25,274 bases of DNA from positions 1 through 25,274 of the forward strand of contig JBAYSY010000041.1 of NCBI GenBank assembly GCA_041675885.1, given 5' to 3'. Shown here piece after piece: positions 5,749-14,349 of this stretch (position 1 is its first letter; the number at the start of each line of letters is the position of its first letter). The DNA is from JBAYSY01 sp041675885 (lineage in GTDB: Bacteria; Pseudomonadota; Alphaproteobacteria; Rhodobacterales; Rhodobacteraceae). The translations under genes and the position numbers were made by a program. The notes under the pieces are model-generated. The model ran no database searches and was not told the DNA's origin. It worked only from the letters and a program-made list of their open reading frames with translations.

Positions 5749-8710
5749 ACAGAACCTGCTTGCTGCCCTGATCCTGCTGCCCTTTGCGGGCAGTCTTCTG
5801 GCCGCCACGGTGGCCGCCCATGCGCGCAATGCCGCGGCCTGGCTTTCGGGCACGGTGATGGTGGCCGGGCTGGGGCTGCTTGCCGCGCTCTGGCCCGCGA
5901 TCGAGGACGGCGGCGCGGTCCGGGCGCATTTCGCCTGGGTGCCTTCGATGGGCCTCAACATCACCTTCCGCATCGACGGCTTTGCCTGGCTGTTCATGGT
6001 GCTGGTGATGGGGATCGGCCTTCTGATCGTGCTTTACGCCCGTTACTACCTGTCGCCCAAGGATCCGGTGCCGCGGTTCTATTCCTTCCTGCTGGCCTTC
6101 GCCGGGGCGATGTCGGGTATCCTGCTTTCCGGCAACATCATCGTGCTGGTGGTGTTCTGGGAGATGACGAGCTTCTTTTCCTTCCTGCTGATCGGATACT
6201 GGCACCATTCGGCGACCGCCCGCGACGGGGCGCGCATGGCGCTGGTGGTGACCGGGACCGGGGGGCTGTGCCTGCTGGCGGCGATGCTGATCCTCGGGCA
6301 TATCGTCGGCAGCTACAACCTCGACCGGGTGCTGGCGGCGGGCGACCTGATCCGCGAACATCCGCTGTATCTGCCGATGCTGCTGCTGTTCCTGATGGGG
6401 GCCTTCACCAAGTCGGCGCAGTTCCCGTTCCAGTTCTGGCTGCCCAATGCGATGGCGGCGCCGACGCCGGTGTCGGCCTATCTGCACTCGGCCACGATGG
6501 TGAAGGCGGGGGTGTTCCTGCTGGTGCGGTTCTCGCCCGCGCTGGGGGGCACGACGGCCTGGTTCTGGCTGGTGGCGGGGGTCGGGATCACGACCATGGT
6601 GGTGGGTGCGGTGATCGCGCTCTTTCGCCACGACCTGAAGGGGCTCTTGGCCTATTCCACCATCAGCCATCTCGGGCTGATCACCGCGCTGGCGGGGATC
6701 GGCTCTCCCTTCGCCATCGTCGCGGCGATGTTCCACATCGTCAACCACGCGGTGTTCAAAGCGTCGCTGTTCATGGCCGCCGGGATCATCGACCACGAAA
6801 GCGGCACGCGCGACATGCGCAAGCTCAGCGGATTGTGGAAGCTGATGCCTTTCACCGGGACGCTGGCGATCATCGCCGCCGGGTCGATGGGCGGGGTGCC
6901 GCTTCTGAACGGTTTCATCTCGAAAGAGATGTTCTTCGCCGCCACGCTGGACGCGCAGGACGGATCGTCGCTCGACCTTGCGCTTCCGTATCTCGCCACG
7001 CTGGGGGCGGTGTTCAGCGTCGCCTATTCGCTGCGCTTCATCCATACGGTGTTCTTCGGCCCGCCGCCCGTGGACCTGCCGAAACCGCCGCACGAGCCGG
7101 TGCCCTGGATGCGCCGCCCGGTCGAGGCGCTGGTGCTGATCTGCCTGGTGATCGGCGTGCTGCCCGCCGCGACCGTCGGCCCCTATCTGCACGAGGCGGT
7201 GGTCTCGGTGCTGCACGGTGACACCCCGCGATACAGCCTGGACCTCTGGCACGGGTTCAACACCGCGCTGATGATGAGCCTTGTCGCCATGGCCGCGGGC
7301 GTGGCGCTTTATGCCGCGCTGGCGCGGCGGCTGCCCGAGGGGCCGGAAGGCCCGCCCTTCCTGCACCGGATCAAGGGGCAGAAGATCTTCGACCGGCTTC
7401 TGCTGCTGCTGTCGTGGAAATGGCCGCGCGTCGCGCACCGGATCATCGGCACCGAACGGTTGCAGCCGCAACTGCGGCTTCTGGTGCTGCTGGCCTTCGT
7501 GGGCGCGGGCTGGGTGCTGTGGGGCGTGGCGCGGATGGTGCCGGTGATCACCTGGGACGGTTTCGATCCGGTCTTCGCCATGGTCTGGGCGGTGGGCGCG
7601 GCCTGCGCCATCGGTGCGGCCTGGCAGGCGAAATACCACCGTTTCGCGGCGCTGGTGCTGCTGGGCGGGGCGGGGCTGGTGACCTGCGTGACCTTCGCCT
7701 GGCTTTCCGCCCCCGACCTTGCGGTGACCCAGCTTCTGGTCGAGATCGTGACCACCGTGCTGTTGCTGCTGGGCATGCGCTGGCTGCCCAAGCGGCGCGA
7801 GGAGGTCGCGGCGGACCGGCTGTTCATGGCGCAGCTGCGGCGCGGGCGGGATCTGGTGATCGCGGTAGGCTGCGGCGTGGGAATCGCGGCGATCTCCTAT
7901 ACCGTGATGTCCAGCCCGCAGGGGCCGACCGTGGCGACATGGTTCCTGCAGAACGCCTATACCGAGGGGGGCGGCACCAATGTGGTGAACGTGATCCTCG
8001 TCGATTTCCGCGCCTTCGACACCTATGGCGAGATCGCGGTTCTGGGGATCGTCGCGCTGACGGTCTATGCGCTGTTGCGCCGGTTCCGTCCGGCCTCGGA
8101 AAGCGCGGGGATGCCCGAACAGCAGGTGATCCAGGACGCCCGCGACCGTGCCACCGAAGGGCGCGAGCTCGGCCGGACGCTGCACGACTACATGTTCGTT
8201 CCCGCGATCCTGATGCAGTGGATGTTCCCGGTCACCATCACCATCGCGGCCTATCTGTTCTTCCGCGGCCATGACCTGCCGGGCGGCGGTTTCGCCGGCG
8301 GGGTGGCGCTGGCGATCGGGTTCCTGCTGCAATATATCGCGGCCAACGTACGCTGGGTCGAGGCCCGGCTGCGCATCCTGCCGATCCGCTGGATCGGCTT
8401 CGGCCTCCTGATCGCCACCGCGACCGGGGTCGGGTCATGGCTGTTCGGCTATCCGTTCCTGACGGCACATGCGCAGTATATCGACCTGCCGCTGATCGGC
8501 AGGGTGCCCGCCGCCTCGGCCCTGCTGTTCGACCTCGGGGTGTTCGCGCTGGTGGTGGGGGCGACCATCCTGTTCCTGATCGCCATCGCGCACCAGTCGC
8601 TGCGTTCGGCCCGGGTCCGGGCGCAGGAAGAAGCCCGGCTGGCCGAGGCAGAGGAGGCCGCCGCCGCCTCTGACGCCGCCGCCCCCCGGCCCGCGACGGA
8701 GGGCGTGTGA
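5741..8710 (+). CDS. mrpA: Na+/H+ antiporter Mrp subunit A fused to subunit B (PhaAB type)
   Basis: This 989-residue protein is the large subunit of the multi-subunit Mrp/Mnh/Pha cation/proton antiporter. The N-terminal part is related to complex I subunit NuoL and carries the expected glutamate in VVFWEMTSFF (E141) and lysine in GAFTKSAQFPF (K224), followed by FWLPNAMAAPTPVSAYLHSATMVKAG written here in pieces: PNAMAAPTPVSAYLHS and TMVKAG. After the NuoL-like part come NuoJ/MbhD-like segments (FAWLSAPDLAVTQLLVE) and, from about residue 820, an MnhB domain (FFRGHDLPGGGFAGG). There is no separate mrpB, consistent with group-2 operons. The C-terminus is an Ala/Glu-rich tail. Its stop overlaps the mrpC ATG by one base (TGATG). 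The start has a poor RBS of its own; see the leader ORF. Function is well supported; the cation (Na+ or K+) cannot be read from sequence. Confidence 0.95.
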   Translation: MIEQNLLAALILLPFAGSLLAATVAAHARNAAAWLSGTVMVAGLGLLAALWPAIEDGGAVRAHFAWVPSMGLNITFRIDGFAWLFMVLVMGIGLLIVLYARYYLSPKDPVPRFYSFLLAFAGAMSGILLSGNIIVLVVFWEMTSFFSFLLIGYWHHSATARDGARMALVVTGTGGLCLLAAMLILGHIVGSYNLDRVLAAGDLIREHPLYLPMLLLFLMGAFTKSAQFPFQFWLPNAMAAPTPVSAYLHSATMVKAGVFLLVRFSPALGGTTAWFWLVAGVGITTMVVGAVIALFRHDLKGLLAYSTISHLGLITALAGIGSPFAIVAAMFHIVNHAVFKASLFMAAGIIDHESGTRDMRKLSGLWKLMPFTGTLAIIAAGSMGGVPLLNGFISKEMFFAATLDAQDGSSLDLALPYLATLGAVFSVAYSLRFIHTVFFGPPPVDLPKPPHEPVPWMRRPVEALVLICLVIGVLPAATVGPYLHEAVVSVLHGDTPRYSLDLWHGFNTALMMSLVAMAAGVALYAALARRLPEGPEGPPFLHRIKGQKIFDRLLLLLSWKWPRVAHRIIGTERLQPQLRLLVLLAFVGAGWVLWGVARMVPVITWDGFDPVFAMVWAVGAACAIGAAWQAKYHRFAALVLLGGAGLVTCVTFAWLSAPDLAVTQLLVEIVTTVLLLLGMRWLPKRREEVAADRLFMAQLRRGRDLVIAVGCGVGIAAISYTVMSSPQGPTVATWFLQNAYTEGGGTNVVNVILVDFRAFDTYGEIAVLGIVALTVYALLRRFRPASESAGMPEQQVIQDARDRATEGRELGRTLHDYMFVPAILMQWMFPVTITIAAYLFFRGHDLPGGGFAGGVALAIGFLLQYIAANVRWVEARLRILPIRWIGFGLLIATATGVGSWLFGYPFLTAHAQYIDLPLIGRVPAASALLFDLGVFALVVGATILFLIAIAHQSLRSARVRAQEEARLAEAEEAAAASDAAAPRPATEGV

Positions 8711-9057
8711 TGGAACTTGTCCTGTCGATCGCCATCGGGATCCTGGTCGGATCGGGCACCTGGCTGATCCTGCGGCCGCGCACCTTTCAGGTGATCGTCG
8801 GTCTCTGTCTGGTGTCCTACGGGGTCAACCTGTTCATCTTCTCGATGGGCCGCCTGCTGGTCGGCGGCGCGCCGGTGCTGTCGAAGGACGGCACGATCAT
8901 AGATCCCGCCGCCTTTCCCGACCCGTTGCCGCAGGCGCTGGTGCTGACGGCGATCGTCATCAGCTTCGCCACCACGGCGCTGTTCCTGGTGGTGCTGATG
9001 GCCGCGCGCGGCTTTACCGGCACCGACCACGTTGACGGGAAGGAGCGCGACCAGTGA
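8710..9057 (+). CDS. mrpC: Mrp antiporter subunit C (NuoK-like)
   Basis: This 115-residue membrane protein has three hydrophobic helices and the NuoK/MnhC-like segment LCLVSYGVNLFIFSMGRL, followed by the conserved DPLPQALVLTAIVISFATTA (family pattern DP.PQALVLTAIVI). MrpC is part of the membrane arm that links MrpA and MrpD. The ATG at 8710 overlaps the last base of the mrpA stop; a GTG one codon earlier is possible but less likely. It ends by overlapping the mrpD start by four bases (GTGA). Length is typical. Confidence 0.95.
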   Translation: MELVLSIAIGILVGSGTWLILRPRTFQVIVGLCLVSYGVNLFIFSMGRLLVGGAPVLSKDGTIIDPAAFPDPLPQALVLTAIVISFATTALFLVVLMAARGFTGTDHVDGKERDQ

Positions 9058-10808
9058 ACGACACCGTGCTGCGCCCCGATCACCTGATCATCGCCCCGAT
9101 CCTGATCCCGCTGATCGCCGGGGCGGTCATGCTGCTTTACGAGGACCGCCAGCGGCGGGCCAAGCTGATCATCAGCCTGCTTTCGTCGCTTGCGCTGCTG
9201 TGGGTGTCGATCGAACTGTTGCAGGCGTCGAAAGGCACCGGCCCTTCGGTCGATAACGAGGTCGGGCTTTATCTGCTGGGCGACTGGCCGTCACCCTTCG
9301 CCATCGTGCTGGTGCTCGACCGGCTGTCGGCGATGATGCTTTTGCTGACCGCCGTGCTCAGCCTGCCGGCGATGGTCTATGCCGCGGCGGGCTGGCACCG
9401 GCAGGGGCAGCATTTCCACAGCCTGTTCCAGTTCCTGCTGATGGGCCTGAACGGCGCCTTCCTGACCGGCGACCTGTTCAACCTGTTCGTGTTCTTCGAG
9501 GTGATGCTGGCGGCCTCCTACGGGCTGCTGCTGCACGGTTCCGGTCCGCAGCGGGTGCGCGCGGGGCTGCATTACATCGCGATCAACCTCGCCTCGGCCA
9601 TGCTGTTCCTGATCGGGGTGGCGTTGATCTACGGCGTGGCGGGCACGCTGAACATGGCCGATCTTGCGGTCAAGCTGCCCGGGATCGCGGCCGAGGACCG
9701 GCCGCTGCTTCATGCCGCCGCCGCGATTCTCGGGGTCGCCTTCCTCGTCAAGGCGGGCATGTGGCCGCTGTCGTTCTGGTTGCCCAACGCCTATATGGCG
9801 GGCGCGGCGCCGGTGGCGGCGATGTTCTCGATCATGACCAAGGTCGGGGTCTATGTGATCCTGCGGCTGTCGTCGCTGCTGTTCGGCCCCGGACAGGACG
9901 AATCCGCGGGTTTCGGGGCCGAGGTGCTGATGGTCGGCGGCCTTGCCACCATCGCCTTCGGCATGGTCGGCGTGCTGGCCTCGCAGGGGCTGGGGCGGAT
10001 GGCGGGTTATCTGGTGCTGGTCTCGACCGGCACGCTCCTGTCGGTGATCGGTCTGACGATGAGCGGGGCCTCGACCGCGATGCTGGCGGGGGCGCTGTTC
10101 TATCTGGTCAGTTCGACACTGGCGATTTCGGCCCTGTTCCTGCTGATCGAGCTGATGGAGCGGGAACAGGGCTCCATCGCCGCGATGCTGGCGCTTACGG
10201 CCGATGTCTATGGTATCGACGACTACGAGGACGACGACGGCGAACCCGAGGTCGGGCTGGCGATCCCCGGCACGCTGACCGCGCTGGGGATCTGCTTCGG
10301 CCTCAGCACGCTCCTGCTGGCCGGGCTGCCGCCGCTGGCGGGGTTCATCGGCAAGTTCGGCATGCTGGCCTCGTTGCTGAACCCGGCGGGCCTTGGCTGG
10401 GGCGGCGAGATCGAGCCGCTGGCCTGGGGGTTCTTCGGCCTTCTGATCCTGTCGGGCCTTGCCACGCTGATCGCGATGGTGCGGGTGGGGATGCAGACCT
10501 TCTGGGCCTCGTCCGACACCGAGGTGCCGAAGGTGCTTGCGCTTGAAATCGCGCCGGTGGTTGCGTTGATCGCGCTTACGGTGGTGCTGACGGTGCAGGC
10601 CCAGCCGGTGATGCGCTACATGGAGGCAACCGCGCGGGCGCTGCACCGGCCCTATATCTACACCGAGGGGGTGTTGCTGCGCGCGACAAGGGTGGCCGAT
10701 ACCGTCGAGGAGGAGAACGGGGCCGGGGAGAACGGCACGGCAGAAGCAGAGGCAGGGCCGGAGACGGTGCCCGATGTCGGCGCCGAAGTCGAGGAGGGCG
10801 GCCAATGA
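9054..10808 (+). CDS. mrpD: Mrp antiporter subunit D (NuoM/N-like)
   Basis: This is a proton-translocating antiporter-like subunit homologous to NuoM/NuoN. Key residues are present: glutamate in FVFFEVMLAASYG (E149) and the lysine-bearing helices VKAGMWPLSFWLPNAYM and MTKVGVYVILR. The family's acidic loop (YEDDDGEPEVGLAIPG) lies around residues 390-405. At 584 residues it is longer than the usual roughly 500; the excess is a Glu/Ala/Gly-rich C-terminal tail after about residue 545 with no membrane segment. The start is GTG at 9054, overlapping the mrpC stop as GTGA, with AAGGAG upstream inside mrpC as Shine-Dalgarno. It ends in an ATGA overlap with mrpE. Confidence 0.95.
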   Translation: MNDTVLRPDHLIIAPILIPLIAGAVMLLYEDRQRRAKLIISLLSSLALLWVSIELLQASKGTGPSVDNEVGLYLLGDWPSPFAIVLVLDRLSAMMLLLTAVLSLPAMVYAAAGWHRQGQHFHSLFQFLLMGLNGAFLTGDLFNLFVFFEVMLAASYGLLLHGSGPQRVRAGLHYIAINLASAMLFLIGVALIYGVAGTLNMADLAVKLPGIAAEDRPLLHAAAAILGVAFLVKAGMWPLSFWLPNAYMAGAAPVAAMFSIMTKVGVYVILRLSSLLFGPGQDESAGFGAEVLMVGGLATIAFGMVGVLASQGLGRMAGYLVLVSTGTLLSVIGLTMSGASTAMLAGALFYLVSSTLAISALFLLIELMEREQGSIAAMLALTADVYGIDDYEDDDGEPEVGLAIPGTLTALGICFGLSTLLLAGLPPLAGFIGKFGMLASLLNPAGLGWGGEIEPLAWGFFGLLILSGLATLIAMVRVGMQTFWASSDTEVPKVLALEIAPVVALIALTVVLTVQAQPVMRYMEATARALHRPYIYTEGVLLRATRVADTVEEENGAGENGTAEAEAGPETVPDVGAEVEEGGQ

Positions 10809-11299
10809 CCCGGATCATTCCCTATCCCTGGCTTGCCTTCGGTCTTGTCACCGTCTGGCTGCTGCTGAACGGCTTTTCCCTTGGTCAGCTTGTCCTGGGC
10901 ATCGCCGTTGCGCTGGTTGCCGGGCGGGTCATGGCGGCGCTGCAACCGGCCAAGCCGCGACTGCGCCGCTGGCAGTTGGCGCCCAGGCTGCTGGGGATCG
11001 TCACGCTTGACATCATCCGCTCGAACATCGCCGTCACGCGGCTTATCGTTACCGGCGCCGGGCCGAAATACGGCAGCCGCACCTCGGGCTTTGTCGACAT
11101 ACCGCTGGAACTGCGCGACCAGATCGGTCTGGCGATTCTTTCCATCATCATCACGGCGACGCCGGGCACGGCCTGGATCGAATACGACCACGCCCGCAGC
11201 AGGCTTCTGCTGCATGTCTTCGACCTGATCGACCCCGACGAGATGCGCGCCCTGATCAAGAACCGCTACGAGCATCTGCTGATGGAGATCTTCCAATGA
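10805..11299 (+). CDS. mrpE: Mrp antiporter subunit E
   Basis: This 164-residue protein has two N-terminal transmembrane helices and a soluble C-terminal domain, as in MnhE/PhaE. Typical family segments are the DIIRSNIAVTRLIV helix and SIIITATPGTAWIEYD, followed by LLLHVFDLIDPDE. The ATG at 10805 overlaps the mrpD stop as ATGA and the gene ends in the same kind of overlap with mrpF. Length and motifs are normal. MrpE is needed for full antiporter activity in characterised systems, but its exact task is not evident from sequence. Confidence 0.94.
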   Translation: MTRIIPYPWLAFGLVTVWLLLNGFSLGQLVLGIAVALVAGRVMAALQPAKPRLRRWQLAPRLLGIVTLDIIRSNIAVTRLIVTGAGPKYGSRTSGFVDIPLELRDQIGLAILSIIITATPGTAWIEYDHARSRLLLHVFDLIDPDEMRALIKNRYEHLLMEIFQ

Positions 11300-11577
11300 G
11301 CGCCATTATCCTGCTTGCCGCCATCACCATCGCCCAGTTCGCACTGGCCATTGCGATGGGGCTGGCCGCGTGGCGCACGATGAAGGGGCCACGGGCGCAG
11401 GACCGGGTGCTCGGGCTCGACACGCTCTACATCAATGCCATGCTGATGATGCTGGTCACGGGCATCCGCACCGGCAGCGTCCATTTCTTCGAGGCGTCGC
11501 TGGTGATTGCCGTCCTGGGCTTCGTGGGCACGGCGGCGCTGGCCAAGTTCCTGATGCGCGGCGAGGTGATCGAATGA
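11296..11577 (+). CDS. mrpF: Mrp antiporter subunit F
   Basis: This 93-residue protein has three predicted transmembrane helices and the MnhF/PhaF pattern WRTMKGPRAQDRVLGLDTLY, with GTAALAKFLMRGEVIE at the end, matching the family's AKFL.RGEVIE close. It is a small accessory subunit of the Mrp complex. It overlaps mrpE and mrpG by four bases each (ATGA), giving continuous translational coupling. Confidence 0.94.
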   Translation: MSAIILLAAITIAQFALAIAMGLAAWRTMKGPRAQDRVLGLDTLYINAMLMMLVTGIRTGSVHFFEASLVIAVLGFVGTAALAKFLMRGEVIE

Positions 11578-12029
11578 CAGACCATCTTGCCGAAATCCCG
11601 CTTTGGGCCGCGATCCCGGCGGCGGTGTTCATCCTGATCGGTGGCGGGCTGGCGCTGATCGGAACGATCGGCCTTGTGCGGCTGAAAAGCTTTTACGATC
11701 GCATCCATGCCCCTACATTGGGAACAAGCTGGGGCACGGCGGGGATGATCCTCGCCTCGATCCTCGTTTTTACCGTGGCCGGGGGCCGCCCGGTGGTGCA
11801 TGAATTCGTGATCGGGGTGTTCGTGATGATCACCATGCCGGTGACGCTGATGCTGCTGGCGCGGGCCGCGCTTTACCGCGACCGGACCGAGGGCAACACA
11901 TCCGAGGGCATCCCCGGCGTGAAGGCGCGCACGGAAACCCCGGATGACGGGGGCGGCGAAGGCGGCGGAAACGACGGCGGCTGGATTGAACGGGACACGG
12001 GTGCGGTAGCGGAACAACAGCGGGAATGA
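11574..12029 (+). CDS. mrpG: Mrp antiporter subunit G
   Basis: This 151-residue protein starts at the ATG overlapping the mrpF stop (ATGA at 11574-11577). It has three transmembrane segments and the MnhG/PhaG signature GTIGLVRLKSFYDRIHAPTL followed by GTSWGTAGMILAS. Residues after about 105 form a Gly/Asp/Glu-rich hydrophilic tail (GVKARTETPDDGGGEGGGND), longer than in many MrpG proteins. The tail ends in an ATGA overlap with the following AI-2E/PerM-family gene. Assignment as the last canonical Mrp subunit is secure. Confidence 0.94.
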   Translation: MTDHLAEIPLWAAIPAAVFILIGGGLALIGTIGLVRLKSFYDRIHAPTLGTSWGTAGMILASILVFTVAGGRPVVHEFVIGVFVMITMPVTLMLLARAALYRDRTEGNTSEGIPGVKARTETPDDGGGEGGGNDGGWIERDTGAVAEQQRE

Positions 12030-13354
12030 CGCGTATGACACAGGCCGGGGCGCAGGGCGGAATGCCTCAACAACCGGGCACCGGGACAGACGACCCGACC
12101 GGGACGACGCCGCCCCGCCCCGCCTATCAGCGACCGCTGATTACCGACATATCGGCGGCGCGCTGGCTGCTGTTCGCGATCCTCGCCGCCTCGATCTACT
12201 TCTTCCACAGTTTCCTTGTGCCGGTGCTGGCAGCCACCATCATCGCGCTGGCAAGCTGGCCGCTGCGCGGCTATGCGGTTTACCGGCTGGGCATGGGGCG
12301 GACCTCGGCGGCCGGGCTGCTGCTGCTGCTGATCGTGCTGTTCCTTGTGGTGCCGATCACGCTGGCGCTGGTCTATGCCTTCGGCGAATTGCGAATCTGG
12401 GTGTCCTGGGCCATCGCCACCAACGCCACCGGGGCCGAGCCGCCGGACTGGCTGATGGGGATTCCGCAGATCGGCGAATGGCTGGACGAGCAATGGCGCC
12501 AGAACATCGGCCGCCCCGGTGCGATCGGCGATGCGGTGCAGCTTGTCAGCGGCTCGAACATCGGGGCGATCTATCGCGGTGTCCTGACCGCCGGGGCGAT
12601 GACCTTCCATCTGGCGCTGACGCTGGTGTTCATGCTGATCGCCCTGTTCGTGTTCTACCGCGACGGTGACCGGATCGCCGCGCAGATCGACCGGGTAGGG
12701 GCGCGCATCCTGCCCACCCGCTGGGGGCGGCTGTCGCGGGTGGTGCCCGCCACGATCAGTTCGACCGTCACGGGCATGACCCTGATCGCCATCGGCGAAG
12801 GGGTGATTCTCGGCCTGGCCTACTGGGTGGCGGGCGTGCCCTCGCCGGTCACCTTCGGGGTCATCACCGGCTTCATGGCGCTGATCCCCGGCGGTGCGCC
12901 GCTGTCGTTCACGCTGGTGTCGATCTATCTCATCGCCAGCGGCTCGCCGCTGGCCGGGGTGCTGCTGTTCCTGTGGGGCACGATCGAGCTGTTCATCGTG
13001 GACAAGACCATCCGTCCGGTGCTGGTGGGCGGGCCGGTGAAGCTGCCGTTCCTGCCGACGTTCTTCGGGCTTATCGGCGGGGTGAAGACGCTGGGGATCG
13101 TCGGGCTGTTCATCGGCCCGGTGCTGATGGCGCTGCTGGTGTCGATGTGGCGCGAATGGCAGCGCGAGATCATGGACGAGGAACTCCGCCAGGTCCGGCG
13201 CGAGGCCGAGCGCCGTGCCGCCGCCCCGCCCGAACCGCCCCCCCCGCTGTCCCCCGCCCCGCCCGCAGGCCCGCCCGCACCCGCCGGGTCCGGCGGAATC
13301 GCGGCGGCGAACGTCCCTCCCCGGCTGACCGGGGAGGTGGCGGCGGGGGAATAG
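12026..13354 (+). CDS. AI-2E/PerM (UPF0118) family membrane transporter, co-translated with mrpG
   Basis: This 442-residue membrane protein has about eight hydrophobic segments and the family pattern: an N-terminal pair of helices (WLLFAILAASIYFFHSFLVP), a soluble central part, and the C-terminal GVPSPVTFGVITGFMALIPGGAP region followed by FVDKxIRP-like IVDKTIRPVLVGGPVKLP. The first 35 residues and last 55 are Pro/Gly-rich and presumably disordered. The family is named for proposed autoinducer-2 export; members from halophiles have, as I recall, also been reported as Na+(Li+)/H+ antiporters, and E. coli PerM is a relative of unknown substrate. The ATG at 12026 overlaps the mrpG stop as ATGA, so it is translated with the Mrp complex; an ATG at 12035 is an alternative start. 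A terminator follows at 13386. Its physical link to Mrp is inference from context. Confidence 0.88.
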   Translation: MTRMTQAGAQGGMPQQPGTGTDDPTGTTPPRPAYQRPLITDISAARWLLFAILAASIYFFHSFLVPVLAATIIALASWPLRGYAVYRLGMGRTSAAGLLLLLIVLFLVVPITLALVYAFGELRIWVSWAIATNATGAEPPDWLMGIPQIGEWLDEQWRQNIGRPGAIGDAVQLVSGSNIGAIYRGVLTAGAMTFHLALTLVFMLIALFVFYRDGDRIAAQIDRVGARILPTRWGRLSRVVPATISSTVTGMTLIAIGEGVILGLAYWVAGVPSPVTFGVITGFMALIPGGAPLSFTLVSIYLIASGSPLAGVLLFLWGTIELFIVDKTIRPVLVGGPVKLPFLPTFFGLIGGVKTLGIVGLFIGPVLMALLVSMWREWQREIMDEELRQVRREAERRAAAPPEPPPPLSPAPPAGPPAPAGSGGIAAANVPPRLTGEVAAGE

Positions 13355-13385
13355 GCCCGGATACGGCCCGGATACGGAACGAAAC

Positions 13386-13417
13386 GGCCCCGGACGGCGG
13401 AACCGTCCGGGGCCTTT
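13386..13417 (+). terminator. Intrinsic terminator of the mrp operon
   Basis: A perfect 12-bp stem (13386-13397 with 13403-13414), starting GGCCCC and ending GGGGCC, with a five-base loop CGGAA, is followed by TTTGCCTT. It lies 31 bases after the stop of the AI-2E/PerM gene. This marks the end of the mrpA-to-12026 transcription unit and separates it from the hydrolase pair. Confidence 0.85.
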
Positions 13418-13587
13418 GCCTTGGGGCAGGGGGGGCAGCCTCCGGCACCCGGCCCGGGCCGCATATGCCACAGGTCCGCACCCCGGCCTGTTCCGGTCGG
13501 GGCATTCCCCTGCGAACGCGGGTGACGTCTGCGCCGCGCCGGGGTAAAAGCCCGGACAATGCAGGGAACCGCGAGACGGAGGCACCG

Positions 13588-14349
13588 ATGACCGCACCAT
13601 CCTTTCTGACCACGCCGCAGGGCCGCCGGATCGCCTTTCACCGTCGCGAAGGGCAGGGGCCACAAGGGCAGATGCCGGGGGTGGTGTTCCTTGGCGGGTT
13701 CCGCTCGGACATGGAGGGGACCAAGGCGCTTCACCTCGACCAATGGGCCGCGCGCGCGGGCCGGGCCTTCCTGCGGTTCGACTACTCGGGCCACGGGCAA
13801 TCCTCGGGCGATTTCCTTGACGGCAGCATAGGCGACTGGGCCGGGGATGCCGCCGCCGCCATCGCTGCGCTGACCGTAGGGCCGCAGGTGCTGGTGGGTT
13901 CGTCCATGGGCGGCTGGATCGCGCTTCTGACCGCGAAGGCCATGCCGGAACGTGTCGCCGGGCTGGTCGGCATCGCCGCCGCGCCCGATTTCACCGAGGA
14001 CAGCATGTGGGCCGGGTTCGACGCGGTGCAGCGCCGCCAGCTGGAGACCGAAGGGCAGGTCGCGCTGCCTTCGGACTATTCCGACGGGCCCTATATCATC
14101 ACCCGCCGCCTGATCGAGGACGGCCGCACCCGGCTGGTGCTGCGCGACCCGCTGCCGCTGCCGTTCCCGGTGCGGCTGCTGCAAGGGACCGCCGATACCG
14201 ACGTGCCGCCCTCGGTGGCGCTGCGGCTCTTGGACCACGCCGAAGGGGATGACATTCGCCTCACGCTGGTCAAGGGTGCCGATCACCGCTTTTCCACCCC
14301 GGAGTGCCTCGCGCTGATCGAGGCGGCGGTCGGGGAGGTGAGCGGATGA
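13588..14349 (+). CDS. Alpha/beta hydrolase (ABHD10-like serine esterase/thioesterase)
   Basis: This is a soluble 253-residue alpha/beta hydrolase with the complete triad visible: nucleophile S106 in GSSMG (104-108), D205 in TADTDVP and H233 in GADHRF. The N-terminal pattern FLGGFRSDMEGTKA followed by FDYSGHGQSSGDF is typical of the bacterial relatives of ABHD10 (acyl-protein or acyl-glucuronide thioesterase/esterase). The substrate is unknown. The ATG at 13588 is preceded by GGAGG at a good distance; the open frame continues upstream only through noncoding sequence and the terminator. It ends in an ATGA overlap with a second, membrane-anchored hydrolase, so the two are probably made together. 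No signal peptide is seen, so it is likely cytoplasmic. Confidence 0.9.
   Translation: MTAPSFLTTPQGRRIAFHRREGQGPQGQMPGVVFLGGFRSDMEGTKALHLDQWAARAGRAFLRFDYSGHGQSSGDFLDGSIGDWAGDAAAAIAALTVGPQVLVGSSMGGWIALLTAKAMPERVAGLVGIAAAPDFTEDSMWAGFDAVQRRQLETEGQVALPSDYSDGPYIITRRLIEDGRTRLVLRDPLPLPFPVRLLQGTADTDVPPSVALRLLDHAEGDDIRLTLVKGADHRFSTPECLALIEAAVGEVSG

Noticed and set aside
5168..8332. Long minus-strand open frame (1054 codons) opposite mrpA
   Set aside because: It is antisense to clearly coding mrpA, is His/Gln/Arg/Pro-rich and has no motif.
11873..13663. Minus-strand ORF across the AI-2E/PerM gene and the terminator
   Set aside because: It is a shadow frame crossing an intrinsic terminator, without domains.
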